DNA of 64,000 bases from Flavobacterium defluvii (lineage in GTDB: Bacteria > Bacteroidota > Bacteroidia > Flavobacteriales > Flavobacteriaceae): the NCBI RefSeq assembly GCF_900129555.1, contig NZ_FQWC01000005.1, positions 299,480-363,479 of the forward strand, in the 5' to 3' direction. Position 1 is the first letter of the stretch; every line of letters begins with the position of its first letter. Under the pieces are notes generated by a model. The model made no database searches and was not told the origin of the DNA. It saw only the letters and a list, made by a program, of their open reading frames with translations. Position numbers and translations under genes: made by a program. Shown here in pieces: positions 43,705 to 53,203 of the stretch.

Positions 43705-44163
43705 TTACTCATCGCTGCAAGTAAATATATGTTTAGAACTGTTGAGTAAATTTAAAATAGCTTCTTTTAAATCCGGTCCTAAATTGGAAGTAATTATTCG
43801 CAGAACTTCTTTTAAATCATTAAAATTGTTTGGTTTAACAAAATAACAAACAGATCCTAAACCTGAAGCGGCTTCCATATCTTTTCTATGTGAAGACGTT
43901 GAGATCATAATTACGGGAATATCCTCATATTTTTCATCTTTTTTTAATAATTTCAGGCAGTCCCATCCATTCATAATCGGCATATTAAGATCGAGGAAAA
44001 TGAGTTCCGGTTTTTCATTGATTGAGTTTAGTATTTCAAACACTTCTTTGCCATTACTTGCACAATGACAAATAATATCTTCATTTATTTCTTCTAATGC
44101 TTCACAAAACATTTCAGTATCATCAATGTCGTCATCAGCCAATAAAATTACTTTCTTTTCCAT
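43705..44163 (-). CDS. Single-domain response regulator
   Basis: A 152-residue protein consisting of one receiver domain. The acidic pocket is ADDDIDD at residues 9-15, the phospho-acceptor is D58 in IFLDLNMPIMNGWD, and the switch residues are the serine/threonines in MISTSSH and the lysine in FVKPNN. There is no output domain, so it acts through protein contacts, like CheY or Rcp1-type regulators. It lies 6 bp downstream of the histidine kinase gene on the same strand and is almost certainly its partner. Confidence 0.92.
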   Translation of the reverse strand: MEKKVILLADDDIDDTEMFCEALEEINEDIICHCASNGKEVFEILNSINEKPELIFLDLNMPIMNGWDCLKLLKKDEKYEDIPVIMISTSSHRKDMEAASGLGSVCYFVKPNNFNDLKEVLRIITSNLGPDLKEAILNLLNSSKHIFTCSDE

Positions 44164-44169
44164 ATTTTT

Positions 44170-46860
44170 TTAAATATCATTTTCATTTTGCTTTAAAGGA
44201 AGTGTTATCATGAAAACGGCTCCTTCGGCATTGCTTTCTGCAACAATATTTCCTCCGTGCCGTTCTGCAATTTTTTTACAAAGCGAGAGTCCTAAACCTG
44301 TTCCTTCGTAACTATCTTTAGAATTAAGACGGGTAAAGGTTTCGAAGATTCTCTCAGCTTGTTCAGGCTCAAAACCAATTCCATTATCTTCTAACAAAAT
44401 TACTGCAAAATTTTGGCCTTCTTCGGAAATTATTTTGGAAGATATTTTTATTTGAGGCGGTGTATCATTTTTAGCAAATTTGATAGAATTATTGATAAGG
44501 TTATAAAAAAGCTGATAAAGAAGTACTGAAGCTCCTTCTAATTTTGGAAGATTATGATAAAGAATATTTCCTCTCGTTTTTTGTAAAGCGATTTCCAGAT
44601 CAATTTCAATATTCTTTATAACTTCATTAAGGTCAACCAAAGTTGGTTTTTGAAGATCTGCATTGATTTTAGAATATGCCAAAACGCCATCAATCATGTT
44701 GTACATACGATCGGCTGCAACATGGATTCTATCAATAAATTTAGCTGCAGACTGGTCAATTTTTCCATCAAGATGATCTTCCAGCCTGCTTGTAAATGTT
44801 TTAATTTTCCGCACCGGTTCTTTTAAATCATGAGAAGCAACATGAGCAAATTGCTGCAAATCTTCATTCGAACGTTTTAATTCTTTAGTGCGGTCTGCGA
44901 CTAGAATTTCTAATTTTTCAGTAATTGTTTTTTGTTCGTGAATATCGGTACAGGTACCAAACCATTTGATGATAACTCCTCTCGCATCTTTAACTGGTAC
45001 TGCTTTACTCAAAAACCATCTGTATTGGTTTGTTTTTGCGTTTTTTAATCGAATCTCAAGCTGGTACGGAAGTCCATTTTGTACACATTGATACCAGATT
45101 TCTACTACTTTTGATACTTCATCAGGATGAATCGTTGGAGCCCAGCTTGAATCACCAAACTGATTTTCCTGAAAACCGGTATATTCATACCAGCGTTTAT
45201 TATAATAATCAATAAATCCGTTTGGCTGGCCAGTCCAGATTATTTGGGGCACAAGATCGGCAAGCTGCCTGAATTTTTCTTCACTTTCTTTAACAATCTG
45301 CTGTACTTCTTTTTGTGAGGTAATATCACTCGAAGCACCAAACCATTCAATTATATTGTTTCGATCGTCGAGTATGGGTATTACTCTCGAAAATGCCCAT
45401 CCAACTGTACCGTCTTCTTTTAAAACTTTATGTTCAAGCTCAAATATCTTTTTATTTGCTATGGCTTCTTCTATAAAACTAACTGCATTTTTTCGATCAT
45501 CTGGATGAATATAAGTATCTATCCAATTGAGCAGTGGTTCATTTGTGTCTGAGGAAACTTCTGCTCCTTCGAGATTACGCATTATGGTCCAGTCAGAATT
45601 CATTCGGTAAACAACATCCGAAGAAGCATTAACCAAAGCACGGAATCGATTCTCGCTCTCTTCCATTCTTTTTCTTGCTTCTACTTGCTGGGTCACATCA
45701 ACTGCTACCTGAATCATTCCGGTTATTTTTCCTTCTTCTACCAAAGGTCGATAGGCAAGATTATAATAATAGTTTCGCATTACTCCGGTACGACTATGCG
45801 GAACAAGTACTTCACTTTGGTCAAAAGGAATTCCTTCGTTGTAAACTTTTTGAACCTGCGTCCAGACATATTGTCCTTTTAATTCAGGCAAAACTTCGAT
45901 CAATGGCCTACCTATGATTTCTTCGCCGCGGCCAATCATAGCGAGCATGTGTTTATTAATCTGCTCTATTACCAAATTGTCGCCCATTAATACCAAAGTT
46001 GGCGATGGTGTTTGATCGATCATTGATTTTAATCTGGCTTCGCTTTCTTCAATTTTTTTTCTGGATAAAAACTGTTGTTCTTCGGCTTGTTTAATTTCGG
46101 TAATATCACGAGTTGTACCTGCTATGGCTTCTACTTCGCCTTCTTCATTTAAAACCGGAGCAAAAATGTAATCGTAAATTCTCCTTCCTAATTCTGCATG
46201 CGGAAAAGAAACTGTCCCTCTTATAGGTTTCTTTGTAGCAACTACTTCATCAATTTCTCTTTCATGCATTTCTGCATGCCAGTCTTCATAACCATTTTCT
46301 CTTAATTGTTTTCCGATAGCATCTTCGGCAGATTTTCCCCACATGGTAAGAAGGGCTTTATTAGCATAAGTAAATTTATAAGATAAATCAAAAACATATA
46401 CCAAATCTGGTGTTGTACCAGTAATAGAGTCGTAAAGCCTTTTTTGTTTTTCTGCCGCGATTAAGGCATTATTCAGCGTAATTTCTGTTTTTTTTCTTTC
46501 TGTAATATCTTCTGTGGTTACAACAAGGAGTTCGTCTTGTTTTACGGCAGTAAATTTAAACCAGCGCTGAATTCCATCTCCATCGTACCAGCATTCAAAA
46601 TTTGCTGTAGTTCCAGTTTCGGCTGCATTAATAAATTTTTCGAGAATTCCGTTTTCTTTTATAGTTGGAAAAACATCACTGAACCGCTTATTTTTATACT
46701 CTATGTCGCCAATCCAGTTTTTTGTGTAAGCATTAAAAAGCAGTATCGAAAAGTCTTCTAATTTATTTTTGTCGTTGTATAAAGACTGCAAAACGGCGAT
46801 TCCGTTTGCAGCAGAGTTAAAAACGGTTTGAAAGAGATCATTGTATCCTGCTGCTCCCAT
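44170..46860 (-). CDS. Multi-PAS sensor histidine kinase
   Basis: The 896-residue protein has about five PAS/PAC repeats over residues 1-640; the ends TTEDITERKK, GTTRDITEIKQAEE, VAVDVTQQVEARKRME, GASSDITSQKEVQQ and GTCTDIHEQK mark each PAC unit. A coiled-coil linker leads to a HisKA domain with the phospho-histidine at about H677 (VASHDLKEPV). The HATPase domain shows the N box (LINNSIKFAKND), the G1 box (LEDNGIGFE) and the G2 box (GTGLGLSLC). There are no membrane segments, so it senses a cytoplasmic signal through PAS domains, with possible cofactors unknown. The architecture resembles bacteriophytochrome-like kinases without the GAF/PHY module. Confidence 0.92.
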   Translation of the reverse strand: MGAAGYNDLFQTVFNSAANGIAVLQSLYNDKNKLEDFSILLFNAYTKNWIGDIEYKNKRFSDVFPTIKENGILEKFINAAETGTTANFECWYDGDGIQRWFKFTAVKQDELLVVTTEDITERKKTEITLNNALIAAEKQKRLYDSITGTTPDLVYVFDLSYKFTYANKALLTMWGKSAEDAIGKQLRENGYEDWHAEMHEREIDEVVATKKPIRGTVSFPHAELGRRIYDYIFAPVLNEEGEVEAIAGTTRDITEIKQAEEQQFLSRKKIEESEARLKSMIDQTPSPTLVLMGDNLVIEQINKHMLAMIGRGEEIIGRPLIEVLPELKGQYVWTQVQKVYNEGIPFDQSEVLVPHSRTGVMRNYYYNLAYRPLVEEGKITGMIQVAVDVTQQVEARKRMEESENRFRALVNASSDVVYRMNSDWTIMRNLEGAEVSSDTNEPLLNWIDTYIHPDDRKNAVSFIEEAIANKKIFELEHKVLKEDGTVGWAFSRVIPILDDRNNIIEWFGASSDITSQKEVQQIVKESEEKFRQLADLVPQIIWTGQPNGFIDYYNKRWYEYTGFQENQFGDSSWAPTIHPDEVSKVVEIWYQCVQNGLPYQLEIRLKNAKTNQYRWFLSKAVPVKDARGVIIKWFGTCTDIHEQKTITEKLEILVADRTKELKRSNEDLQQFAHVASHDLKEPVRKIKTFTSRLEDHLDGKIDQSAAKFIDRIHVAADRMYNMIDGVLAYSKINADLQKPTLVDLNEVIKNIEIDLEIALQKTRGNILYHNLPKLEGASVLLYQLFYNLINNSIKFAKNDTPPQIKISSKIISEEGQNFAVILLEDNGIGFEPEQAERIFETFTRLNSKDSYEGTGLGLSLCKKIAERHGGNIVAESNAEGAVFMITLPLKQNENDI

Positions 46861-47030
46861 TGTGCCTTTTATATATGTAAGAGTAATTGTTTTTCTAATG
46901 CTTATTGTACTATTTTAGTGAAAAGTAATTATTTAAACTTTTTTTATTGTTACATTTTACAAAAGAAATTTTACATAATTTACTGCTAAATTCTTGTTTT
47001 TAGATATCTTTTGGCAAATCAAAATGAGTT

Positions 47031-47492
47031 TTAACTTAGCTTATTTCTTTTTTTAGAAAAAGTAAGTTTCTCTATTTCTCTAAGAAACTCTGAATCAAAT
47101 TCAGAATAAGCGCGTAAAGTATATTTTTCATCGCGCTCATGCATTACCAGACGAATTTTCTGAACCATAAGCCAAATTGGTTCGTAACGTTTATGTCCTA
47201 GCAAATACTGAAGTTGTAAAATAGAAAATTTTCTTTTAGAAAGTGTCATTAATTCAATGCAGATCATCCAGTATTTTATGGGCAGATTAGAATTTTCCAT
47301 AACGGTTCCCGATCGAAGGCTGATTCTGTTTTTGCATTTTTTACATTGAAATTTCAAATCTACTCTTCTAAAAGAATGAGAATCGTGTCCGCACTTTTTA
47401 CAAATCAAACCATTCTCTAATCGTTTGTTTTTTAGTTCCTCAATGCAGGTTTCTTCATCATTATATTTTTCGAAGTATTTCCTTAATTCCAT
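47031..47492 (-). CDS. Orphan IS1595-type transposase zinc-ribbon protein
   Basis: The 153-residue protein has two CxxC pairs (ICKKCGH and QCKKCKN, about residues 30-57) and then ISLRSGTVMENSNLPIKYWMICIELMTLSKRKFSILQLQYLLG. This is the N-terminal zinc ribbon and helix-turn-helix of IS1595/ISXO2-like transposases, which continue with GT...LP..W. The DDE nuclease domain that should follow is absent; the frame ends at a normal stop, and the 170 bases downstream show no remnant of it. It could be a decayed transposase or a protein that keeps the DNA-binding part for regulation. No terminal inverted repeats are visible beside it. Confidence 0.75.
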   Translation of the reverse strand: MELRKYFEKYNDEETCIEELKNKRLENGLICKKCGHDSHSFRRVDLKFQCKKCKNRISLRSGTVMENSNLPIKYWMICIELMTLSKRKFSILQLQYLLGHKRYEPIWLMVQKIRLVMHERDEKYTLRAYSEFDSEFLREIEKLTFSKKRNKLS

Positions 47493-47556
47493 TTATTAAA
47501 TAATCTTTCAGAAATTAAATATAAAATAATCTTTTCGCTAAAAAACGATCTTAAAT

Positions 47557-47593
47557 AAAAAAGAGGAAATTCAAATAGAAAATCCTCTTTTAA
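47557..47593 (-). terminator. Terminator of the roadblock-like gene
   Basis: AAAAGAGGA and its complement form a 9-bp stem with a 15-nt loop. The T-run on the minus strand follows, and the hairpin begins 18 bases past the stop at 47612. Confidence 0.7.
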
Positions 47594-47611
47594 AATTATA
47601 AAAAAATACAA

Positions 47612-47989
47612 TTACAGTTTGTGGGCTATTTCTTTTTTATACTTGTTCAAAATAGATTTTGTCATCCCTAAATTGGCTTTGGTAGAATCTACAGCTAAAT
47701 AAATAAAGTATTCCTGATTGTCAGAAACGTCGATGATATGAATTTGAGAAGTAAGCGTAATCATTACGTTGTCAACAACCTGACCTTGTAATTTTAAGGC
47801 TCTAATGGCATTCATTTCAGCTTTAACGACTTCAAGATTATAGGCAGAAGCCAGTTCAGGATCAAAATCACTCAAAACAGACTGCGAGTAATATGACATT
47901 CCGCTTCTAATTTCTGCTACAGAAACTGCAATAAAACCAGGTACGTTCTTTTTGAGATCCTCTCCGAATTGTTTTAAAAAATCAGACAT
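47612..47989 (-). CDS. Roadblock/LC7-like domain protein (tentative)
   Basis: The 125-residue product has no signal peptide. The order of segments, VPGFIAVSVAEIRSGMSYYSQS, a helix, QVVDNVMITLTSQIHIIDVSDNQEYFIYLAVDSTKANLGMTKSILNKYKKEI, resembles the profilin-like roadblock fold, whose bacterial members work with small GTPases such as MglA. No GTPase gene is in view. The assignment is based on a recalled pattern and needs a profile search. It lies alone between the zinc-ribbon gene and the TonB receptor gene. Confidence 0.5.
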   Translation of the reverse strand: MSDFLKQFGEDLKKNVPGFIAVSVAEIRSGMSYYSQSVLSDFDPELASAYNLEVVKAEMNAIRALKLQGQVVDNVMITLTSQIHIIDVSDNQEYFIYLAVDSTKANLGMTKSILNKYKKEIAHKL

Positions 47990-48135
47990 ATGTTTTTGGT
48001 TTAATAGAATTCTAAATGTTATTTCATGTGGTACTTAACACAAATTTATAGATCTGATTTTATTTAATTATCCGTAATACGTACCTATTTTTATTTTTTT
48101 TCTTACTTTTTTACAACAGAAAAATTTATCCAAAA

Positions 48136-48175
48136 TCAAAAAGGGGAAGATTAAAATATCTTCCCCTTTTTGATA
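48136..48175 (-). terminator. Terminator of the TonB receptor gene
   Basis: A perfect 17-bp inverted repeat (ATCAAAAAGGGGAAGAT and complement, 6-nt loop) lies 17 bases past the receptor stop on the minus strand. Confidence 0.85.
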
Positions 48176-48192
48176 ACTAACTCTTTTATAAT

Positions 48193-50058
48193 TTAAAAAG
48201 TAACAAATTTTGCTCCTAAACTAAACCATCTTGCAGGTAAAGGAAATGCTCCAACTTCATAATAAGTAGTGTTGAAGATATTTTGTGCATCTAAGAAAAT
48301 CGTAAACTTTTTAATAGACTGACTAATTCTCGCATCATTAATCCAGTAAGAAGCTCCGGTGACTCTTTCGTTAAAACGAGTTGCCAATAAAACGGAGAAA
48401 TCTTTATGCTGAAAATCTATTGTATTGGTTACCTGATGTTTTAAAGATGAAATTAAATATTTAGAATATGGTTCCGGGCGTGTATCTTTAAATTTAGAAT
48501 CAAGGTAAGAATATCCTAAAGTGAAATTCATTTTTGAATCATTAGAAAAATTAACTGTATACGATCCGCGCATGTTGATTCCGTTTGTAATCAAATCTCC
48601 ATAGTTTTGACTTTGCCACGGCACCGTTGTTACCATTCTGGTCCAGTCGATGTAATTGCTTATTTCTCTGTAAAAATAATTCGCATTTAAGTTTAAAGAT
48701 TTTCTGTTGAATTTAAATCCGAATTCTGTTTGAAAAGCATTTTCAGAAACCAAATCAGGATTTCCTATATTTCCCGGACGCTGATTCAAGTACAAGTCTG
48801 TAAACGAAGGAATCCTTTGACTAGTCCCCACATTAGCAATAACCTTAAACTCGTTTGTCAACTCGTAACTCGCATCAAGTCCTGGATAAATCTGCCATTT
48901 ATAATCTGAATTATAATTTAAATATGTCCCTAAATTCACATTCAGTTTTTCAAAAAAAGACGTTCTGTATTCTGCATAAAGTCCCACATTTTCACGATCG
49001 TGATCACCAATATTAGACGAATGAATATCTTCATTTCTAAATTCGGCACCAAAACCAATTTCTCCATTTTCAGTTTTGATTGAAGAATTCAGTTCTGCCG
49101 CAATCGAATTGGTGTAATGCTGACTTCTTCCAACATTTAAATTATTGTTTCCTAAATATCTGTAATCGTCATAATTATATCTGTACGTAACTCTTGGCAT
49201 AATTTTCCAATTGTCCGTAATTGAGTGTTTTGACTGAATGTTAGCAAAAGTAGTCTGCACAATTTCAGTAGAATTTTTATCTCCTGGTGCCGCATAAAAT
49301 CCGTTTGCACCAAATCCGTTTTTTACATAACCAAACGAGCCTAAAATTTCATTAGAATCATTGATTTGAACATTTCCCTGATACAAGATTTTATTGTTTT
49401 CAAATCCTGTATTATAGCGGTATCCGTTGCTTTTGTCATGCGATGCAAAAATAGAATGCTGTTGTTTTTCTTTTCCTAAAACGGCACCAGCCTGAACTCC
49501 GGTTCCGTAAAATGTATCTCCGGTATCTTGAGTATCTTTTTCAAAATTAGAACCTGCATACGTACTCAATAAAACACCAGATTTTGTTGGTTTTTTAGTA
49601 ATAATATTAATCGCTCCCGTTAAACTGTTGATTCCAAAAATTCTCGCAGCCGGACCACGCAAAACTTCGATTCTTTCAATTGCTTCGACAGGAAGAGGCA
49701 GGTTAAGCATATTATGAGCCGTTTGAGAGTCAATTATTTTCGCACCATTTAACAAAACAACAGTCTGCTCAAAACTTCCTCCGTCTACGCTTATATCTGC
49801 CTGTCCTCCAAAAGGTCCTCTTTGTCTGATATCAACTCCGTTTGCATATTGCAAAACTTCCTGAAGCGTTCTTCCCGGTAATTTTTTAATCGTTTCGTTA
49901 CTAATAACATAAACGTTTCTGTTTTGTTTTGAAATTGGAGTACTCAATCGGTTTTCATGAATAATAACCTCATCAATTTCTATAATAGAGTCCTTTTTCG
50001 TCTGGCCATAAAAGCTGCTACAAATTAATGCTGTAACAGCAAAATAGATTTTTTTCAT
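48193..50058 (-). CDS. TonB-dependent receptor (BtuB/FepA type)
   Basis: The 621-residue protein has a signal peptide (SSFYGQT), a plug domain (LPGRTLQEVLQYANGVDIRQRGPFGGQADISVDGGSFEQTVVLLNGAKI region) and a 22-strand-type barrel ending in the aromatic ARWFSLGAKFVTF. There is no CarboxypepD domain and no SusD partner, so it resembles BtuB-like importers of cofactors or siderophores. Its substrate is not evident. It is transcribed divergently from a MocR-type regulator, 66 bp away, which may control it. No cobalamin or other riboswitch fits in that short space. Confidence 0.88.
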   Translation of the reverse strand: MKKIYFAVTALICSSFYGQTKKDSIIEIDEVIIHENRLSTPISKQNRNVYVISNETIKKLPGRTLQEVLQYANGVDIRQRGPFGGQADISVDGGSFEQTVVLLNGAKIIDSQTAHNMLNLPLPVEAIERIEVLRGPAARIFGINSLTGAINIITKKPTKSGVLLSTYAGSNFEKDTQDTGDTFYGTGVQAGAVLGKEKQQHSIFASHDKSNGYRYNTGFENNKILYQGNVQINDSNEILGSFGYVKNGFGANGFYAAPGDKNSTEIVQTTFANIQSKHSITDNWKIMPRVTYRYNYDDYRYLGNNNLNVGRSQHYTNSIAAELNSSIKTENGEIGFGAEFRNEDIHSSNIGDHDRENVGLYAEYRTSFFEKLNVNLGTYLNYNSDYKWQIYPGLDASYELTNEFKVIANVGTSQRIPSFTDLYLNQRPGNIGNPDLVSENAFQTEFGFKFNRKSLNLNANYFYREISNYIDWTRMVTTVPWQSQNYGDLITNGINMRGSYTVNFSNDSKMNFTLGYSYLDSKFKDTRPEPYSKYLISSLKHQVTNTIDFQHKDFSVLLATRFNERVTGASYWINDARISQSIKKFTIFLDAQNIFNTTYYEVGAFPLPARWFSLGAKFVTF

Positions 50059-50124
50059 TTTGGTTTAAAATTTTTGCAAAAGTAGTATCTTGCCGTACTA
50101 ATAAAGTATACCAGTTTTATAATT

Positions 50125-51606
50125 ATGAGTGGTCCGGTTCAAATTCCTTTTCAAAGTTTTATTCGGCTTAAGCCGGAAGAAAACATGGCAATCTATCTGC
50201 AGATCGTTTTTGAATTTATAAAAGCAATACAAACTGGATTTCTTCCCGAGGGAACAAAATTGCCTGGTACACGCATTTTATGTAAACTTTTGTCTGTAAA
50301 CCGAAATACTTTAATTAAGGCTTTTCAGGATTTAGAATCGCAGGGCTGGATTGAAACCCTTCCGAATAAAGGAACTTTTATTCTTTCTCAGCATAAACAA
50401 AAAAATAGTACTGAATTTATAATTTCGAAACAAGAAAATCATTCTCAGATCAATACCGGTTTTGAATTCAGACGTTCAACTATTCTTGAAAATCCTACTG
50501 AAAAAAATAATCTTACTTATCAGTTTAATGACGGAATGCCGGATTTACGTTTGGTTCAAAATGATATTTTGGCGCGTCTTTATGTTTCAAAATTAAAAAG
50601 ACAAAAAACTTCAAAAACATACGAACAGATTCAAATTCGGTCGCATTTGAATTTTAAAACCCATTTTTCAAATTATCTGAATCTTACACGCGGTTTGCGA
50701 ATTTCTACGTCAAACTTACTCACAACGAGCAGTCACGAAATTAGTTTGTATCTGGTTACAAAAGTGTTGATTTCTTCTGGCGATAAAGTGGTTGTGGCTT
50801 CTCCGGGATATTATATTTCAAACATGACGCTGACGAATACCGGCGCGCAGATTATCACAATTCCCGTTGATCAGTACGGAATTGATACGAATCGTTTGAA
50901 AGAAATTTGCGAAGAAACCAAAATCAGGCTTTTATATCTGACTTCCAATTACAATTATCCTACAACAATTTCGTTGAGTGCCAAAAGAAGAAAAGAATTA
51001 TTGGAACTCGCCAATCAATACGGATTTGTGATTCTGGAAGATGATTATGATTTTGATTTTCATTATGATAATAATCCAATTTTGCCTTTAGCGGCTTTTG
51101 ATTCCAATCAAAAAGTGGTTTATATTGGTTCGTTTGGAAGATCGCTTCCGTCTGGATTTAGTTATGGTTTTGTGGCTGCGCCGCCCGAATTTATTGCTGA
51201 ACTAGAAAAACATCAAAATATTCTCGAACCCGGAATTGATGTTCTCAAAGAACAGGTTTTAACGGAATGGATTAACGAAGGCGAAGTGCACAGGCTTTCG
51301 AAAAAAAATAAAAAAATCTATAAAGAACGCCGTGATTATTTTGTTTTCTTACTGAATGAAAAACTAAAAGGCAAGATTAAATTTAGAGTTCCTGCAAGAG
51401 GTTTGGCGGTTTGGATTGAATGGCTTGATAAATTCAATTTGATTACACTGCAAAAAGAATGCGCCAAAAATGATCTGTTTCTGCCCAAAACCATTTTATA
51501 TCAAACTAAAGATCTGACCGCTACAAGATTGGGTTTTGGACATTTAGAAAAAGAAGAAATGGAAAAAGCTGTTTCTATTTTGTGTAAATCTATCGAGACT
51601 ATTTAG
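50125..51606 (+). CDS. MocR-type GntR/aminotransferase-like regulator with altered PLP-lysine position
   Basis: The 493-residue protein has a GntR winged helix (about residues 10-88: GTKLPGTRILCKLLSVNRNTLIKAFQDLESQGW) fused to an aminotransferase fold-I domain. The PLP-binding EDDYDFDFHYD is present (about 305-315). The segment that normally reads GTFSK here reads GSFGRSLPSG, so the Schiff-base lysine is replaced by arginine, R339 (AGA at 51139-51141). MocR proteins usually sense PLP or related ligands; this one may bind a ligand without forming an aldimine. It is divergent from the TonB receptor gene, a probable target. Confidence 0.85.
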   Translation: MSGPVQIPFQSFIRLKPEENMAIYLQIVFEFIKAIQTGFLPEGTKLPGTRILCKLLSVNRNTLIKAFQDLESQGWIETLPNKGTFILSQHKQKNSTEFIISKQENHSQINTGFEFRRSTILENPTEKNNLTYQFNDGMPDLRLVQNDILARLYVSKLKRQKTSKTYEQIQIRSHLNFKTHFSNYLNLTRGLRISTSNLLTTSSHEISLYLVTKVLISSGDKVVVASPGYYISNMTLTNTGAQIITIPVDQYGIDTNRLKEICEETKIRLLYLTSNYNYPTTISLSAKRRKELLELANQYGFVILEDDYDFDFHYDNNPILPLAAFDSNQKVVYIGSFGRSLPSGFSYGFVAAPPEFIAELEKHQNILEPGIDVLKEQVLTEWINEGEVHRLSKKNKKIYKERRDYFVFLLNEKLKGKIKFRVPARGLAVWIEWLDKFNLITLQKECAKNDLFLPKTILYQTKDLTATRLGFGHLEKEEMEKAVSILCKSIETI

Positions 51607-51690
51607 TCATTTTAAAAACATAACCCGTAGTTCAACCACTGGCTATCTTTACATCACTATTATTTAATCAAGACTTGATTTTTTATACAA

Positions 51691-51723
51691 AAAAGCCTGT
51701 AAATTCGGGATTTACAGGCTTTT
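51691..51723. terminator. Bidirectional terminator
   Basis: A perfect 13-bp stem (AAAAGCCTGTAAA, 7-nt loop, complement) between the convergent MocR-type gene and the GH109-like gene. Confidence 0.88.
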
Positions 51724-51774
51724 GGATAACTAACAATATTAACACTAAAAACTAAATGCTCGATTTAATAAGTT

Positions 51775-53145
51775 TTATTTAGAAAACTCAACTGTACTCA
51801 ATTTTTTCCAGCTTCCGCGGGTAAAATCCGGAATTTCAACCGGAGCTGAATTATTATCTAAAGAGATTTCTGTTAACGGACTTAAACAAGACCATTCGGC
51901 TAAATCGTAAACGTCCATATCAAGCGGAAGTCCTTTTTGCAGACAATAAAACATTCTGTAATCCATAATAAAATCCATTCCGCCGTGACCGCCCACTTTT
52001 TTGGCCATTTCTTCTATATCTTTTACGATTGGATTTTTATATTTTTCCATTAAAATCTTTTTTACATCCTCAGATACAAATTCTTCGGCATTAAGATTTT
52101 GATAGTTTTTAGAAATTTCTGCTCCGGCTTCTTTGGCATCAATTGCGTAACCTTCTACCGGATATTTATTAGCAAAACCTTTTGTACCAGATAATTGATA
52201 CATTCTGCTGTAAGGTCTTGGACTTGTAACATCATGCTGAATCTGGATTGTTTTTCCCATTTCGGTACGAATCATCGTCATTGTGTGGTCTCCATTTCTA
52301 AAATCGGTTACCACTTCTCCTGTTTTTTCTTTTATAAATGCTGGATTTCCAACTGCTTTGGTATCCATAGAAACAAGGAAATTCATTTTGTCACCTCTGT
52401 GAATATTTAAAGCTAAACAAGCTGGGCCCATTCCGTGTGTTGGGTAAATATCTCCTCTGTGTTTGCGATTGTAATCCATTCTCCAGTTATTCCAATAGTT
52501 TTGCCAATACGGCTGAAGTCCATGAATATAAGATCCTTCGGCGTGAAGAATTTCTCCAAATAAACCTTGTTGCGCCATGTTTAAAGTTGTCAATTCGAAG
52601 AAATCGTAAACACAGTTTTCCAGCATCATACAGTGTTTACGTGTTTTTTCGGCAGTATCAATAACCTCCCAAATTTCTTTCATAGTTAATGCTCCCGGAA
52701 CTTCTACAGCTACGTGTTTTCCGTCTTTCATAGCCTGTACAGCAATATTCGCATGATGTTTCCAATCGGTTACGATATAAACCAGATCGACATTATCTAG
52801 TTTTGTTACTTTTTTCCAGGCGTCTTCTCCAAAAAATTCCTGCGCTTTTGGTGCTCCAAGTTTGGCTAATGTATCGTTTGCCGCTTTAGTTCTTTCTTCC
52901 AGCATATCGCATAATGCCACAATTTCTACTCCGGGAATATGCGGAATACGTTCTACTGCACCTGTGCCACGCATTCCCAGACCAATAACTGCTACACGAA
53001 CATGCGGAATTGCTGGTGTTGCCAAACGTAAAACATCGGTTTGCCCTTTGTCTCTTTTTGGTGTTTTGGTTTTAATAAGCTGCGCCGATGTATCGCAGAC
53101 TTTGAATAGCAAAAATGCTAGTAATAAAATTTTTAAGCTTTTCAT
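51775..53145 (-). CDS. Gfo/Idh/MocA-family protein, GH109-like (alpha-N-acetylgalactosaminidase)
   Basis: The 456-residue protein has a signal peptide (CDTSAQ) and an N-terminal Rossmann fold with VAVIGLGMRGTGAVERI, then VALCDMLEER and EVPGALTMKEIWEVID. The C-terminal domain contains GDIYPTHGMGPACLALNIHRGD and KKVGGHGGMDFIMDYR. This set matches GH109 enzymes, which use bound NAD+ to remove GalNAc. The exported location fits a glycosidase and not a metabolic dehydrogenase. It is the last gene of the PUL running from 61532. Specificity is inferred from family resemblance only. Confidence 0.82.
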   Translation of the reverse strand: MKSLKILLLAFLLFKVCDTSAQLIKTKTPKRDKGQTDVLRLATPAIPHVRVAVIGLGMRGTGAVERIPHIPGVEIVALCDMLEERTKAANDTLAKLGAPKAQEFFGEDAWKKVTKLDNVDLVYIVTDWKHHANIAVQAMKDGKHVAVEVPGALTMKEIWEVIDTAEKTRKHCMMLENCVYDFFELTTLNMAQQGLFGEILHAEGSYIHGLQPYWQNYWNNWRMDYNRKHRGDIYPTHGMGPACLALNIHRGDKMNFLVSMDTKAVGNPAFIKEKTGEVVTDFRNGDHTMTMIRTEMGKTIQIQHDVTSPRPYSRMYQLSGTKGFANKYPVEGYAIDAKEAGAEISKNYQNLNAEEFVSEDVKKILMEKYKNPIVKDIEEMAKKVGGHGGMDFIMDYRMFYCLQKGLPLDMDVYDLAEWSCLSPLTEISLDNNSAPVEIPDFTRGSWKKLSTVEFSK

Positions 53146-53203
53146 TTTGTTTATTTTAATGATATTTTTTGTTTGAACGTTTTATTTGTAACCATTTGTT
53201 TTA

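Noticed and set aside
43592..43846. 84-codon plus-strand frame after pgl
   Set aside because: It covers the pgl terminator and runs antisense into the response regulator gene; the composition is that of a shadow frame.
47031..47492. Complete insertion sequence
   Set aside because: The DDE domain, terminal inverted repeats and target duplications are all missing.
50059..50124. Cobalamin riboswitch for the TonB receptor gene
   Set aside because: Only 66 bp separate it from the divergent regulator, too short for the riboswitch, and no B12-box-like sequence is visible.
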